Assembly: GCA_932521035.1 (NCBI GenBank)
Contig: OW051493.1
Coordinates: 9,198,001-9,262,000, forward strand
Direction of reading: 5' to 3'
DNA: 64,000 bases
Source of the DNA: Oscheius dolichura
Lineage: Eukaryota; Nematoda; Chromadorea; Rhabditida; Rhabditidae
Made by a program: the position numbers and the translations under genes. Positions within the stretch are counted from its first letter, which is position 1; the number at the start of each line of letters is the position of its first letter. Below are positions 15,657-27,305 of this stretch, in pieces. The notes below the pieces were generated by a model. The model was not told the DNA's origin. It was given only the letters and a program-made list of their open reading frames with translations, and did not search any database.

Positions 15657-15778
15657 GAGAGCTCCTGAATCTCATCGTCACCGGACTTCGATAAATGCCT
15701 GTAGCGGTGGAAATAGTCGGTCAATAACTGTTCAAAGCCGTAATCTTTCCCCCTCGTTGGTCTCAACCTCTGCAGAAC
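15657..15778 (-). CDS. Probable isolated coding exon, minus strand
   Basis: A well-bounded exon: a CTGCAG acceptor precedes an open frame reading RLRPTRGKDYGFEQLLTDYF and ending QELSLIR before a GTGGGCC donor. The composition looks coding (mixed charged and aromatic residues). It lies upstream of LRAT-like gene B on the same strand and may be its 5' exon or a separate small gene. I do not recognise the sequence. Confidence 0.4.
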
Positions 15779-15779
15779 T

Positions 15780-18532
15780 CTACCCCGATTGTGTTAAATT
15801 ATGAAGCGCACACAGCTGGCCATTAGCTGCCCTTCTTACGACACACAAAACCGGGGAAAAAGGTAATTGAGGTGGCGATAAAGTTAATTATGGACAGTCT
15901 TCGGCGGCTCACGCGCCTTCTGAGCCCGTTTCTCGTTTCGGCTCTCCTGAAGGCAGTTGGGAATTTCCCCAGTCTTTTCTCTCCTTAAAACATGGTTCCT
16001 ATAGTCTGTATTCTCATTCCCCGGGGAGAATTAGCCAGGGTACAGGTCCCCAATTGGGGCACCCCTCCCCGAGGCGGGGGTTACCTCTCCGCCGGCATCC
16101 CTCCTTCTCCACAAGAGGCTAAAAAGACTTGCCTATATTATTTTGGAAGCCGTTTCAGAGTCCCGAAACGAAGGAATAGGGTCCCATGACGACGAGATTC
16201 GGGAGCTCCTCCCCGTGCCGGGTTAGCGGCCAGCTGAAGGGGCTCTGCTCCAGCCGAAGGGTCTCCAGTCCTCCAGGCGGGGTGGCCGACGAGATTTAGG
16301 AGCTCTCGGCTATTTCAGGCGATCGTTTAGCAAACCAATGGATTGTCAATGGCAGTGTACACTGTCTCTAGGGGTAACCTGCCAGTTTCCCTGAACTCGT
16401 GCTCCCGGCTGCCTTATAGATAAGGGCACAGGTGTGCCGACGGCCGTTTAGACTACAGACTTCGGAGGAGATTGAATGTCTCCTCTGAAACAAGGGGGCC
16501 TTCTTGCTTCCTTGTCACTTCATCAAAGAAGATGGATATCTGTTTGTTCTTTTCTGTTCCCCATATGAGAATTGGTCCTGAGCGGAAGGAAAGTACCGTA
16601 ATATTCTGGGGATTACGGCGAGTGACGTCTATAATTTCCTTCTCCTCGGGCCATTTCCTTTGATAAATGACTGGTGGCTGTTCTTTCTAACCTGTTTCTA
16701 TATGGGAAGGGTCCCGCAGCGATCTGTACTTTGCTTTGTACTTTACTAGTTTCAAAATTACCGTGATCCGGTGGAGGGCGCGCCTTGGTCCGGGGAGGAT
16801 GGGGTAAGGGGTGGCGGGCCAGTTTTCCGTTGTTAAGAGGGAATAGATACTGTAGACTGATTATAGTATAATAAATACCGTATAACACACCGAAAAAGCG
16901 CAAAAATGGCACACGATGCACCGGAAATGCGCCCCTCGTCCCGCCCTCCCCCGCCGGTCCTGATCTCCCTGCCCTCCTCCCTAATTAGTCCGTCTATTCT
17001 CTGCTCTTTCCCGTTCTTTTTATACACGAAGTACTCTCTCTTTTTTGCTCCTTTTCTGTTCTAGTCTGAATGCTGAATAAGCCAAGTCAAACAGCTGCTG
17101 TCCCCGCTGCCTTCCATTTTCTCTAATTAGAACCTTTGCTCTGCCCCCTGCTGCACTTCTCCAGCTCACCACTGATCCCCCCGCTCTCGTCTCTTTCTCT
17201 CTCTCTTTTGCAAGGCAAAGGACACCCCAAATTATGGTCTGCCAATTAGGTTTGTTTATATCTCAATATAATATTTTATAATTCGTAATTATGAGTCTTC
17301 GCGAGGTGGACCAGCTGATCTCTCAGTTGCAGGGCGCTCTTATCCTCTTTCCGGTTACAGTAGCCTCCAGTTAGCCTAAAGCCCCGATTTTCAACCGGTA
17401 TTCAGATTCGGGATCCTCTTTTTATTATCTTGAGTATAAGTTCCGGGTTACTGTAGCCATTAGAAAACCTGTAAACTATTTTTATAAGCTGAACCTTTAG
17501 TAAACGCCGTTTGTAGTTTTCTAGACCCATTTCTGGGTTACTATAACTTATTCTAAAATCTAAAAACTGAATTTAACGGCAGATATGCCCTGGCCTACAG
17601 TATCCGGTTTAATCCATCTTTTGTTTCTATTTCTGGGTTACTGTAACCTATTTTCTAGTCTAAAAATCTTAATTATTCATCGATTTCTAACAGCTTTCCC
17701 GGCCTAATTTCATCCTATCCCTTGTTCTGTCCTTCTCCTCCCCTTTCTGGATTACTGTATCCTTGTAAAAGGTTCAAAAGTCTCTCACTGTTTTGGTTAT
17801 ATTAATTGTTTTCCATCCAGGACCTTTTTCTCCTCCATTAGTCTATTTCCGGGTTACTGTAGCCTTCCAACTCTGGAAAACTCGGATTCGATAGGATTTT
17901 TCAGTCTTTCTGATAGTTTTTCCCTTTGGGAACCTCTCTGTCTCCTTTATGGATTACTGTAGGTTCTCATTAGCTTAATAGCTTCTTTGTATGGGCGACC
18001 CTCTAGCTATTCGTTGCCATAGCCCTTCTCGACCCGACAAGTTCATTTTTCTTGGCCAGAGTCTCAAAAACGTCATTTTCACTCATTTCTGCTCCTTGGA
18101 GAGTCCAATTCCTACTGTAGGTCATCTTTTCGACCTAAATTCAATTTCCCCCCTACTTCCGCATTTTTCGAGTCATTTGTCCTTCTCTCTCCTTGCATCT
18201 TGATCCGTTTAAGATAATTACATAAAAATAAATTAAATGGAACAAGTTTGCATCACAATTTCATTAGGCAAAAGGTCGTCTCTGCCTTCTCTCCCTCTCT
18301 CTTTCCCTTCTGTTCTCGTTGTTGGCTCATCTTTGGCCAAAATGAACTTGTGCGGGGGAACGGGGGGACAACCAAGAAAGAAGAGTATCTGATCTATTAG
18401 AAAACATGCAGAACTCGACATTTTAGGGGCATTTTAACCGGGAAAAAGTCAAGAAAGGAAGATTCTATAGGTTAAAAACATCCAATATTCTTCTGTTTTC
18501 AACCACAAATATCTAAAATAGAGAACCCCCTT
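15780..18532. other. Gene-free region with periodic TTACTGTA motif
   Basis: No exon supported. At about 16,220-16,290 there is an inverted partner of 15,590-15,645 (core GGGCTCTGCTCCAGCCGAAG). From about 17,330 to 17,970 the motif GGTTACTGTA or a close variant (GATTACTGTA, GGTTACTATA) recurs roughly every 60-130 bp, usually preceded by TTTCTG or TTCCGG. Confidence 0.55.
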
Positions 18533-18540
18533 TTTCAGAT
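18533..18540 (+). promoter_or_regulatory. Probable spliced-leader trans-splice acceptor
   Basis: TTTTTCAG is followed by AT and then the start codon of the Sre receptor. No upstream exon with an in-frame ATG is seen. An acceptor 2 nt before the ATG is the usual nematode trans-splicing arrangement. Confidence 0.6.
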
Positions 18541-21500
18541 ATGGAGAGTGTCGATCTGTGGCATCATTTCCTCATAGCGGAGGCTGCCTTCCACCTCCTG
18601 GCCCTGGTAGTTGGCGCCTTCTTCGTGGCCGTCTTCTCCCGTCTCCGTTCTGTCCATATCCACCTTGTCATTGTCTTGGACAGTTTCGTGTTGGCCTTCT
18701 GCTTCACCTCCGTCTTCCGTCTGGAATATACCCTAAAAGTTCTGCTCTACGATCTCAGTCCGGATGATGACGCCAATGCTCTGTCGGCTCGTCTACGAGA
18801 TGTTGGAATGTTCGCCGGTGAGTCGGCTGCTGCTCTCATTCTTTTAATCAAAAATAGATGAGGTGAAAATGCGTCTAACGAGGCAAAAACTTCCACGGGC
18901 AAAATGGAAACGGTGAATAATTGAGGGGCTGCAGATGGAAAAGCAGATAGATAGGTCACAGGGGAGGCTGATGATCTGTATTTTGTAGCTACGGGAGTAA
19001 GCAGAATTTGAAGCATGGACGAGATTAATCAGAAGATCACAATAAGAACACCGGAAATAGTCAGAAAATTCAATAAAATCAATCTTTTCCCACAAAATCG
19101 CTCATTTTCAGTCATTTTCCCTCAAAAATTGGTTCAGCACCCCCAGATCTCTAGAATTCCCTGTTTAATTTCAAAACAGCCTAGTGCATACGATTTCCCG
19201 TATTTTCTTTAGTCATAAAAAGTCGAAAAATAAAAAGTAAAGAAGAAAATGAGCGGCAGGGATCGAACCAAAGACTAACCGACGTCACCGAGCGTGACTT
19301 GCCAGATCGGACAGCCACGCCGCATTTCAATAGACCAAGTGGGCGCGCTAGGGAACTGTACTGTTATTAATCTCCCATTTCTTTAAATTTAGCTGATAAA
19401 TTCTATAAAATAAATGCTTTTGTAGAGAATTTTCTGGGCTACATTTTGACTGTAAAAAGGGCGAATAATATGCAGTTTAACATAGAAATTTATGGAGTTT
19501 AAAAGTTAGTTCGGATTAGAAGGCTACTGTTGGATAGAATTCACCATAACGGTGGTTTTAGTCTAATTTCTTCGAATTAAAATAAATATGAGGGTAGTTA
19601 AGAGTGTCTAGATTATTAAATAGCTCGTTTCAGGTGGTCTCCACATGGTATTGGTCGCTTTCGAGCGAATGTTGGCCACTGTCCGGGCGAGGGAATACGA
19701 GAAGGAGAACATCGTGCCCGTCATTGTGATCATCATTATTCTGCTGGTCTGTTCCCTTCCTTTTTCTATTATTTTCCCCATTTTCAGTGGATATTTTCCT
19801 TCCTAACGATGTTATATCTCCTGACGACTGCCGCCTCAAGATTTCTAATTGCTGGAATATTCATTGGTGCCGATGCCGTGGCCATTTCTGTAAGTTTTCA
19901 GACATTTTCTGGTCGAATTCTCCATTTTTCTAGGTAATGTACTACGTGCAGAAAAAGAATTTGGGTCTCTGGCGACAGTATAAGGGAACCCTCGGCATTA
20001 CCTACGCCTACCAGGTACTGCCCTTCCCTTTTCCCTTCAAGACCCAGGTTCGAGAAAACGTCCGGACGTCGCTCTTCCTCTGCCGGGCTTTTATTGTCTT
20101 CGCTTTACAATCAGTCATCGCCATTATAGCCTATCTGGGCTATTCTGTCTTCTGTTATATTAACGACAGCGATTACGACATCGTATTGAGGATGTTCGGC
20201 TTTATTTTCGACCTGGCTGTGGCCGTGGTGCCGATTACGGTATCTGGGACGATTGTCGCGGTACACTCACAGCTCCGGGAAAAATTCATCAAGGCTCTCT
20301 ATAAAGCAGGTTGGTTTTTGGGAGGCAATGGGAGAAAAGAGCAGCGGAAAGCCGTCTAAAATTACAGAAAAGGCGAATTTACTTGTTTTGGGAGCGAAAT
20401 ATCCTGGCCAAGAATAAATTGAGTGGAAAATCAGCTTTCTAGGGCCAGAATCAAGCGCTGTTTTCTGTTTTAGGACCCAATTACCTGCTGGGAAAGGAGC
20501 AGTATACAGTAATCTTCCTGTTAGGGATCAAAATTCGGCTCGGTCCTTGATAGTCCGACTTCCTGCACTCGTAAAGTCTCGGCAAGACAAAGTTACAATT
20601 TTGTAACTGTTTTGAGCAAGGATGATCTCTCTGACGAGCCTTTACGGGTGCAGAGGAAGGACTGAGCAGAAAAAAACCAAAACCAAAATTCCCAAAATTC
20701 CGCTCAACCAGGAGTTCTTTCCACGGAAATTCTTCCTGGTACTACTCTAGATGGCCTGGAAGATTTCCCCAGTTTCATGGAGGGATTTTCAGTTTCTAGA
20801 GAGTTTCGGAACCTTTTCCTCTGACTTTCTCCCAAAGTTTGCAGGAATTTAACCTTCCAATTCTCTTTGAAACGCCCGTTTTCTATTTAAAATTAGACGC
20901 AGGTGTTTTTCAGGCTAGAAATAGTTAGTTACCCGGCTAATTTTCGAAATTTGATGCCACACAGAGTCTGAATCCTTGCAGGGCCGCTCAATCCGGGATC
21001 TGAATACCGGTACTTTGAAAAATTGTTAAACCTTCCCAGTTAGGCTCTTCCAAATGGAAGATGGTACGGTATTTCGCCTTCGGAACCCGATAATTCATTC
21101 AAAATGTCGTTTGGCTATCCATGGACGTTTCAGGGGCTCAAGCCACTTTTCCTAAGGTCCTGAAACGACAGCAAAATCTAATAAATAAAAATACTCTCGG
21201 ATTACTGTAGCTTGATTCCATGCCAATATTCCCTCCTTCCTCTCCCGTTAATCCTCCCCATTTCCAGATCTCTCTCCCCAGAAGAAAGTAGCCGAATTGG
21301 TGGATTTTGACGGCAAGAAGTTGGTAGTAAAAGTGAGTGAACAGACTGAAAAACAGGGGAGATTATTATGCCGGGTACATCAAAGGCCCTTTCTATGGTT
21401 TGGTTCGAAGTGACCGAGAGGGAGAAAGATGAAAGGACCCAGCCGGAGGAGAGTCATCCCTCCTTCCCATGGTGACTCATCCGGGCTGGCTGCGGTTCAT

Positions 21501-21582
21501 TTGTTGCCACAATTGTCATAATTTTCAGCCGAAAGAAGAAGCTACCATCTATTTTGAACAGTTCCGAACGGCCTGGGCCTAG
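18541..21582 (+). CDS. Serpentine receptor class epsilon (Sre) chemoreceptor
   Basis: Seven-transmembrane nematode chemoreceptor. Exons join in phase: 18541-18817, 19634-19746, 19788-19889, 19934-20309, 21268-21332 and 21529-21582, about 328 residues. Hydrophobic segments are spread as expected: FHLLALVVGAFFVAVF in exon 1, IVPVIVIIIILL after the cytoplasmic motif FERMLATVRAREYEKE, then WIFSFLTMLYLL. The FER...A...YEK loop and the later (S)ENVR-like motif VRENVRTSLF are hallmarks of the Sre family. A 33-nt GT-AG stretch inside exon 4 (after TYAYQ, about 20,014-20,046) is a multiple of three. Removing it places AYQ directly before VRENVR, which fits the family better and gives about 317 residues. 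The 816-nt first intron carries a tRNA-derived SINE. Such receptors act in sensory cilia; the ligand cannot be inferred. Confidence 0.88.
19085..19460 (-). mobile_element. tRNA-derived SINE, copy 1
   Basis: About 375 bp matching 22,430-22,800 with substitutions and small indels. On the minus strand the segment at 19,252-19,323 is tRNA-like. It has a B-box GGTTCGATCC, an A-box-like TGGCTGTCCGATCTGG, and ends (GCGGC...GCCGC) that can pair as an acceptor stem. It is followed on that strand by a T-rich run. It lies in intron 1 of the Sre gene, antisense. A functional tRNA is unlikely because the T stem is weak. Confidence 0.72.
20564..20652. repeat. Hairpin element 6
   Basis: Arms TGCACTCGTAAAGTCTCGGCA and CTGACGAGCCTTTACGGGTG are more diverged than in other copies. 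The spacer contains its own palindrome, AGTTACAATTTTGTAACT. It lies in the last large intron of the Sre gene (20,310-21,267). Confidence 0.72.
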
Positions 21583-21732
21583 CTGTGGCTATCCGTCTGC
21601 CTCCCCCTCCTGCTGTTCGACGCTCGTAAATCCGTCGTCCCTCAATGAGCAAATGACCTCAAATGGCCCCGCCCATGGGAAACTGTTTGCCTCTTCTTTC
21701 TCCCCTTGTTTTCCTGGAGGATTCACGCCGCG

Positions 21733-21810
21733 ACACCCGTAAAATCTCGGCAACTGCGCGCGCTGTTTACAAACCAAAAGGCCCAGAAGCTGCCGAGGCT
21801 TTACGGGTGC
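21733..21810. repeat. Hairpin element 7
   Basis: Arms ACACCCGTAAAATCTCGGCA and CTGCCGAGGCTTTACGGGTG flank a 38-nt spacer. It lies 150 bp downstream of the Sre stop codon. Confidence 0.87.
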
Positions 21811-22429
21811 GGCGGCGCGAGAACCCCACTAGAACCGCTGGTATTTCTCTGGGAAAAGTTGTATTTAAATAGAAATACCTATCATAATCTACCATATTAA
21901 TATTAAAATAAGGCAGGGATTGTCTCCTCCGGCGTTTCTCTTCGTCTCTCTCTCTCCCTGTCTCCCCCTCCGTGTGGAAATAAAATGTTTGTCACATAAC
22001 GACCATTGCTCATTTTCTTGTCATCTTCTTCTTCCGTCTATGTGTTTTTTACGGCTTCTCGTGGAAGAAAAACGGCAGAGCAAGTTCTCGTAATTTTGCT
22101 ATTTCTCCCATTTTTCTCCGAGAGAGAAGAGTCCAGTCACTTTTCTCTTCTGTCTCTCCGCCGTTTCATGACTTGGCATCCCCTCGCAGTACTAGTCACT
22201 GGCCAATAATAGACTCTTCACAATCAACACATCGTCGGCAGTCGGCTCCCCGAGGAGAAAATAAGAAAACGCTTTTCTCTCCCTGTGTAACATACAGTTT
22301 AGATCGGGACAAATTGATCCGGCAAAACTGTGCCGTCGAATTTCCTTCTTGGAAACAATCAGAACATTTTCTTATTCAATTGCTACCCGTTTTTCTTTTA
22401 AACCAAGCCTTTTTTCCCCTTTTCCCCAA

Positions 22430-22800
22430 AAATCGTCAATATCCCTTCATTTTCCCTCTAAAATTGCCTGAGCGCTCCCAGATCTCCAGAATTCCTAATC
22501 AATTTTGAAAACAGCCTAACTCACACAATTCCCCGTATTCTTTTTAGTCAGAAAGAGTCAAAAAATAAAAAGCAAAAGAGAAAATGAGCGACAGGGATCG
22601 AACCAAAGACTAACTGCCGTCGTCGAGCGCGACTTGCCAGATGGCCAGCCGCGCCGCATTGCAGTACACCAAGAGGGTGCGCCGAGGGAACTGTACCGTT
22701 TTTAACCTCCCATTTCTTTAAATTTAGCTGATAAATTTTATAAAATATATGGTCTTGTAGAGAATTCTCTGGGCTACATTTTGAGCCTAAAATCGCCTTG
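22430..22800 (-). mobile_element. tRNA-derived SINE, copy 2
   Basis: Second copy of the element at 19,085-19,460. The minus-strand tRNA-like head is at about 22,586-22,656, with the B-box GGTTCGATCC intact. Both copies share a 3' flank containing TTTAAATTTAGCTGATAAAT (plus-strand reading) and extend beyond the tRNA-like part on both sides, as expected for a SINE body and not for two tRNA pseudogenes. Confidence 0.72.
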
Positions 22801-23830
22801 TAAAGTGCCAAAAATCGTATAATTTTATCGAGTTGAATAGTCTAATGGCCTTACTTCCTCTTCCAAATCTCTAATTCCCGTCATTTTCATTAATTTCCTT
22901 CGAATTTTACTAGCTAATCTCTCGTTCTCTCGACAGTACTGAAGTCTTTCCCTTTTCTCGCCATCTCCTGGTAGATGAATAGCCCCCGGGTGACTGTACT
23001 GCTCTCGGCTGATCTCTCTCTCCCCCTTCCCCTATTGTGTCCCATATTTTCATATCTTCCACCTTCCCACGATGACTCGTCCCGTCCGCTACAAGGCCCT
23101 CCATTTCTCTCTCCCCGCTTCTTCCCTCATCTTCCCCCTGTGTCAACAACAATTGCCCCTCCTCCCTTTAGGGGCACCCTCCCCTCCTGGAAGTAATCAC
23201 CATCTATCGATTAGAACTACCTATTGGTCTCCCTCTTTCTCTCTCTCTTTTGTGAGATTCTATTCGTTCCCATGGCCAAAGGGGCTGGCAAAAAGGCGGC
23301 TGCCCCCTTTTGGGTGCCCCCTATGTACACAAACCACTGATTTGACCTGCCCCCAGGAAGGCCTCCCCCCTCCTCCTCGGAGTATCAATTGTCGAAAAAT
23401 GTGTCGGCTAACAGAAATGGTATCGATTTGCCTCTTTGTCGCCTCGATTGCCCTCTTTGAGGTGATCCATCAGCCAGCCACCCCCGTCCTCCTCCTCCCC
23501 CGCCATCGGGCCATAAATGTGCCACAAATCTAGCACTTTTCTGCTAATTGCTTGTCTCTCTGTTTTTTTAGTCGCTACGGCCGCTGTCGAGAGTTTTTTT
23601 GCCAGCCACAGTTAGGACGGCGGGAGAGACAGTTAGACAGCGCTGTGGCTCCAAATAGTTGAATGGAACATTTTTCACCCCATCTTTCCTCTCAAACTCA
23701 TTTGGTGCTAAACAGCCAGTTTTGTCCAAGTTATTGGAATTTGAACAGCCACAATTAGACAGCTAATGGCAGGTGAAACACAGTTAGACAGCGCTATGGC
23801 TCTCTAGAAATTCGGCTCAATTAGTTCCAT

Positions 23831-23958
23831 CACCCATAAGAACTCGGCAGCTAGCTGGTCCGAATTTTCGTACCTGTAAACTGTTGGCATCTTCAATTTC
23901 TTTTGTCCGTTATTGTTCCAAGCTTATAAGTCCCCGCTGCCGAGACTGTAACACGTGC
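23831..23958. repeat. Hairpin element 8 (diverged)
   Basis: Arms CACCCATAAGAACTCGGCAG and CTGCCGAGACTGTAACACGTG are the most diverged and have the longest spacer (about 85 nt). It is the last copy; none was seen to the right of 24 kb. Confidence 0.65.
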
Positions 23959-24314
23959 GAAAATTCAGACCAACTGGTCTCGGAGCCCCTTTTCCCAGGT
24001 ACCGTACTCCTGACCCTTTCCCCCAACACCTGTCCTCCTCTTTCTCAAGTGTAGCCAGTCATTTTGTCCATCTTTCTCCCCTCTTCCCAGACAGTCATCC
24101 TCCTCCTCCCCTCCATCCATCGGTAGCCGCCTCTCGTCCTCCTCCTCCCGGCGGATCACACCTGGCCCCCTCCCCCCACTTGTACTAATCCCATTATGCG
24201 AAACTGATCCCCGCAAACAGTTGCGTCGTCGACAATACTTTTCTCGCCCCTATTGTTTCTCTCGTCCCTTCTTTTCATCTCCTATTCAAACGATTCAATA
24301 TTTTCCGCTTTTAG

Positions 24315-27305
24315 ATGGTCTCATTGGCAGAGGAGAGGCCATCCACCGCTGTACAGGATCTCCATAGGATTGCTCAGGCCAAGTAAGTCCGGTGGAATTT
24401 AGCTGCGTAGGCGTTTAATACGCAGCGGACTATCTTGTAACTTGAACAGCCTTCATCCCTAGATCATTTTGACTGCGTATGTCATTTAATCGGCAGTTTG
24501 AACAAGCCGCCCCTTCTTGAGGGCACAATTCCTCTTGACTGCAGTCTTTTGCCTTGAAATTGCCTGCGTAAGCATTTGATCTTCAGCCAGAGCCAAATTA
24601 TCTAGTAAAGCTGAAAGAGAGTAAACTTGGCTGAGTAGTAAACGCCTCCAATTGCTGCGTAGGCATTTAATTCTCAATTTAACCGCTCGCGTCCTAGAAG
24701 CAGATCAAAACGACCGATTGGCGAGCTGCCCGTTGTTTTAAAATTTCCTGGAAGACGGTCTGAGTATCTAATGGCCTTCAATTGGCTGCGTAGTCCGGAA
24801 AACCGGCGCGAGGTGGTCTCTACCGTACCCTAGGACTGCCAAAGGGAGGCCGAACCAGTTTTTGAGGGAAAGGGTTACAAAATCTCTACCTTTTTTTTCC
24901 GAATACTGTAATTAGTCTGCCTTTCCAATCGGATCCTGTCCATTTGTTTGCCCACCAACACCTCGTTCTCCTCCTCCTTCCGATCATATCACATCCATTA
25001 TTAATTAGTCCCGTGCTCACTGTCCACGTCGTAAACCCACCACTCCTCTCACCTTTTATCCTCCCGCCGGCATTCGGGTTACTGTAAGGGGCTCATGAGG
25101 AGATTAGAGGGGATCTGTTTGTATCGTCCTCTTCCTCCTCCTCCTCCTTCTGGCCGGCCGTCCTCCTATGGGTCGTAAACGGCCTGCGTGTTTCCGCCTA
25201 ATGTGTTTGATTAAACACATAGGGAGGAGGAGAAAAGGACAAGCCAGGCGGGCGACCTCGATCGGTTGGGGGCCTCTGACAACAGGGGAGGATTGTAGTA
25301 GCCAGGCCTGGATTTAAGAAGGGAGAAAAATGCCCCCTGATGAAATACGCCGCCTGGTCCATCTGTCATGGGAAGGCGCTCCCCGGGGGTGCCACAAATA
25401 TAGCTGGGGGTGCGAGAGAATTCATTTTAGTTGCCTTCTGTTCTGGGAGGAGGAGGACGGGGTAAGGGGTCGGCAGTAAATCTAACACATGAGCAGATGG
25501 ATGTTTACGGAATGGGAGGACGGGGAGGAGGGCAGCGTGAGGCGAGGGAGGGACGGCCGGGGAGAGGAGACAGGGCAGACAGAAGAAAGTAGACAGCCAC
25601 AGTTAGACAGGAGGACAGCGGAGAGGATCCCAACACGAATGTTAGGTAGAGGAAGAGACAAGATTCTAGCCACGGGCTTTCCACCGGGAGGATGGTTCTC
25701 CTCACAGACAGGGTAGTCTGCCGGGAGGATGGCTCTTGCCACTGTTAGACTGCCTGTCTGACTATCCCACGCCCTACGCAGTCAAATTTTCCAGGTTTAA
25801 AATAGAAGATTACGCCAAATGTAAACGGGAACTGTTGGATGATCTGGCCGAATTCCGAGCCAACGAAAAACTGGTCCAAGAGCTCTCCAAAACAATCGAA
25901 GAACTCAACCGGGAGAAGGAAGAACACTCGGAGATTATACAGGCCATCAATCAGGTAGTCGTCCTCCTCTTTTTTAATGAAATTTCTGCTGAATTTCAGG
26001 ATAAAACAGAGCTGGAGAGGGAGGTCACTGCGGCCCGGGGAGAGCAGCGCGAGATCGAGTGTCGCCTGGCTCAGAAATTGGAACAATTGGAAAAACAACG
26101 AGAAATCTGTAATGAGAAGATAAAGGACACCGGGATCGGGGAGGACGGCCTCCTGGCTGCGGATGACGCCGCCCTGGCCGATCTGCCCAAGCTGACGACA
26201 CCCACCTCGGTGCTGACCTCCCCGGCTGGACTATTCCCCGGATTGAGGGGACTCAACCCGGCTGCTCTACTCAATCCGATGATGTTTGACCCGTCCATGT
26301 TCGGCGTCGGCAATGCTCCGGTACGTTTGGGGCAGGGAGGAGAGGAGATCTCGGAGGCAGACTGCGGCAGGCTGGACCGCAAGAGACCAGCTTGGATTAT
26401 CCGGGTCCTTGGACAATAAACCGGCTCAAAACAGTCCCAGAACTGCTGAAATTGTTCCCGGGAAGAGATTCCCCCTTTTCGTCCATTTTTTACCCACTTG
26501 GTCCATTTTAAGACTAAAATCCCGACCTGGACCGTTTTCTGGGGCTAGAACTCGGCCCTGAGGGTAAGCTGAGGTAGCCAATGGCCTGTAGAATAAGATC
26601 TGGTCAAAAATCCTGCTCCAAACTGTCCCCAAACCTCGAAAATACCGTTTCGTCCCTTCTTCATGCGCTCGTTTATCTCTGAACCGCTTGCAGGCCATCT
26701 CGGACGCCTCGGGGTAGTCGCCGGCTCATTTTTACCGAAATTAGAAGGAATTCGACCCGGATTTCAATCTTCTAGGATATTTTAGCTCCAAAATTTCGTT
26801 CTTCACTTGTTAGAATCAAAAATTTCCATTCTTGAGACCGTTTTTACTCGTCCAATGGTCTGGAAAGGTTATCCTCCTGGGCTGCAGGTTGGGCCGAGGA
26901 TTCCTTGGAGATAGGAGGATATTTTGACCCAGAATTCTGGGAGAATCAAATTCCGCCAGTTAAACTGACTAGATTAGAAATAGTTACACGGATCTTTCTT
27001 CAGTTTTCCCCCAAAAATCGGTACAATTCGATGGTCTTCCCTTCAAGAGCCGGATTTCCCAATAAGTCGAGTAATTTCCAGACCTTCCGTCAGCCGCCCA
27101 CAGTACCGTCTCATCTCAAAGTAACGGATCATCAAAGTCCCCCAATGAAGGTGCCCCTCTCCCCCTCCCATTCTCCATATTCATCTTCCCTTTCCAGACA
27201 TGCCAATCCTGCTACCAGCAGATCCATCGAAACGCTCCGATCTGCCCGATGTGTAAGAGCAAGTCCCGTTCGAAGAATCCGAAAAAGCCAAAGAAGAAAG
27301 ACTAG
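24315..27305 (+). CDS. ZC4H2-type coiled-coil and zinc-finger protein, copy 1
   Basis: Exons join in phase: 24315-24382, 25795-25954, 26000-26320, 27082-27150 and 27198-27305, about 241 residues. The N-terminal half is a charged coiled coil ([20 protein letters not shown], then [20 protein letters not shown]). A Pro/Leu-rich linker follows. The C terminus is the C4H2 zinc finger [18 protein letters not shown] followed by the basic tail [13 protein letters not shown], which is diagnostic of ZC4H2. In vertebrates ZC4H2 is nuclear and post-synaptic, acts in motor-neuron and interneuron development, and works with RNF220 in ubiquitin signalling. The first exon rests on one ATG and a good GTAAGT donor. 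Intron 1 (about 1.4 kb) contains a local CTGCGTAGGCATTTAAT repeat. A paralogue lies 4 kb downstream. Confidence 0.9.
24370..24800 (+). repeat. Local interspersed motif in ZC4H2-1 intron 1
   Basis: A motif close to CTGCGTAGGCATTTAAT occurs about six times: near 24,400, 24,470, 24,565, 24,625 (degenerate), 24,655 and 24,788. Variable sequence of about 35-130 bp separates the copies. Confidence 0.6.

Larger units (their letters stand above)
21583..24314. other. Gene-free region with several repeats
   Basis: No exon supported. It contains hairpins 7 and 8, SINE copy 2, CT-rich tracts at about 22,960-23,180 and 24,000-24,180, and repeats of a CAGCCACAGTTAGACAGC-like motif at about 23,607-23,800 that recurs at about 25,592-25,610. 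Pyrimidine-rich tracts make long but implausible Pro/Ser-rich open frames. Confidence 0.55.

Noticed and set aside
19252-19323. Functional tRNA gene on the minus strand
   Set aside because: B-box present and ends can pair, but the T stem and anticodon arm do not fold well, and a second diverged copy with shared flanks points to a SINE.
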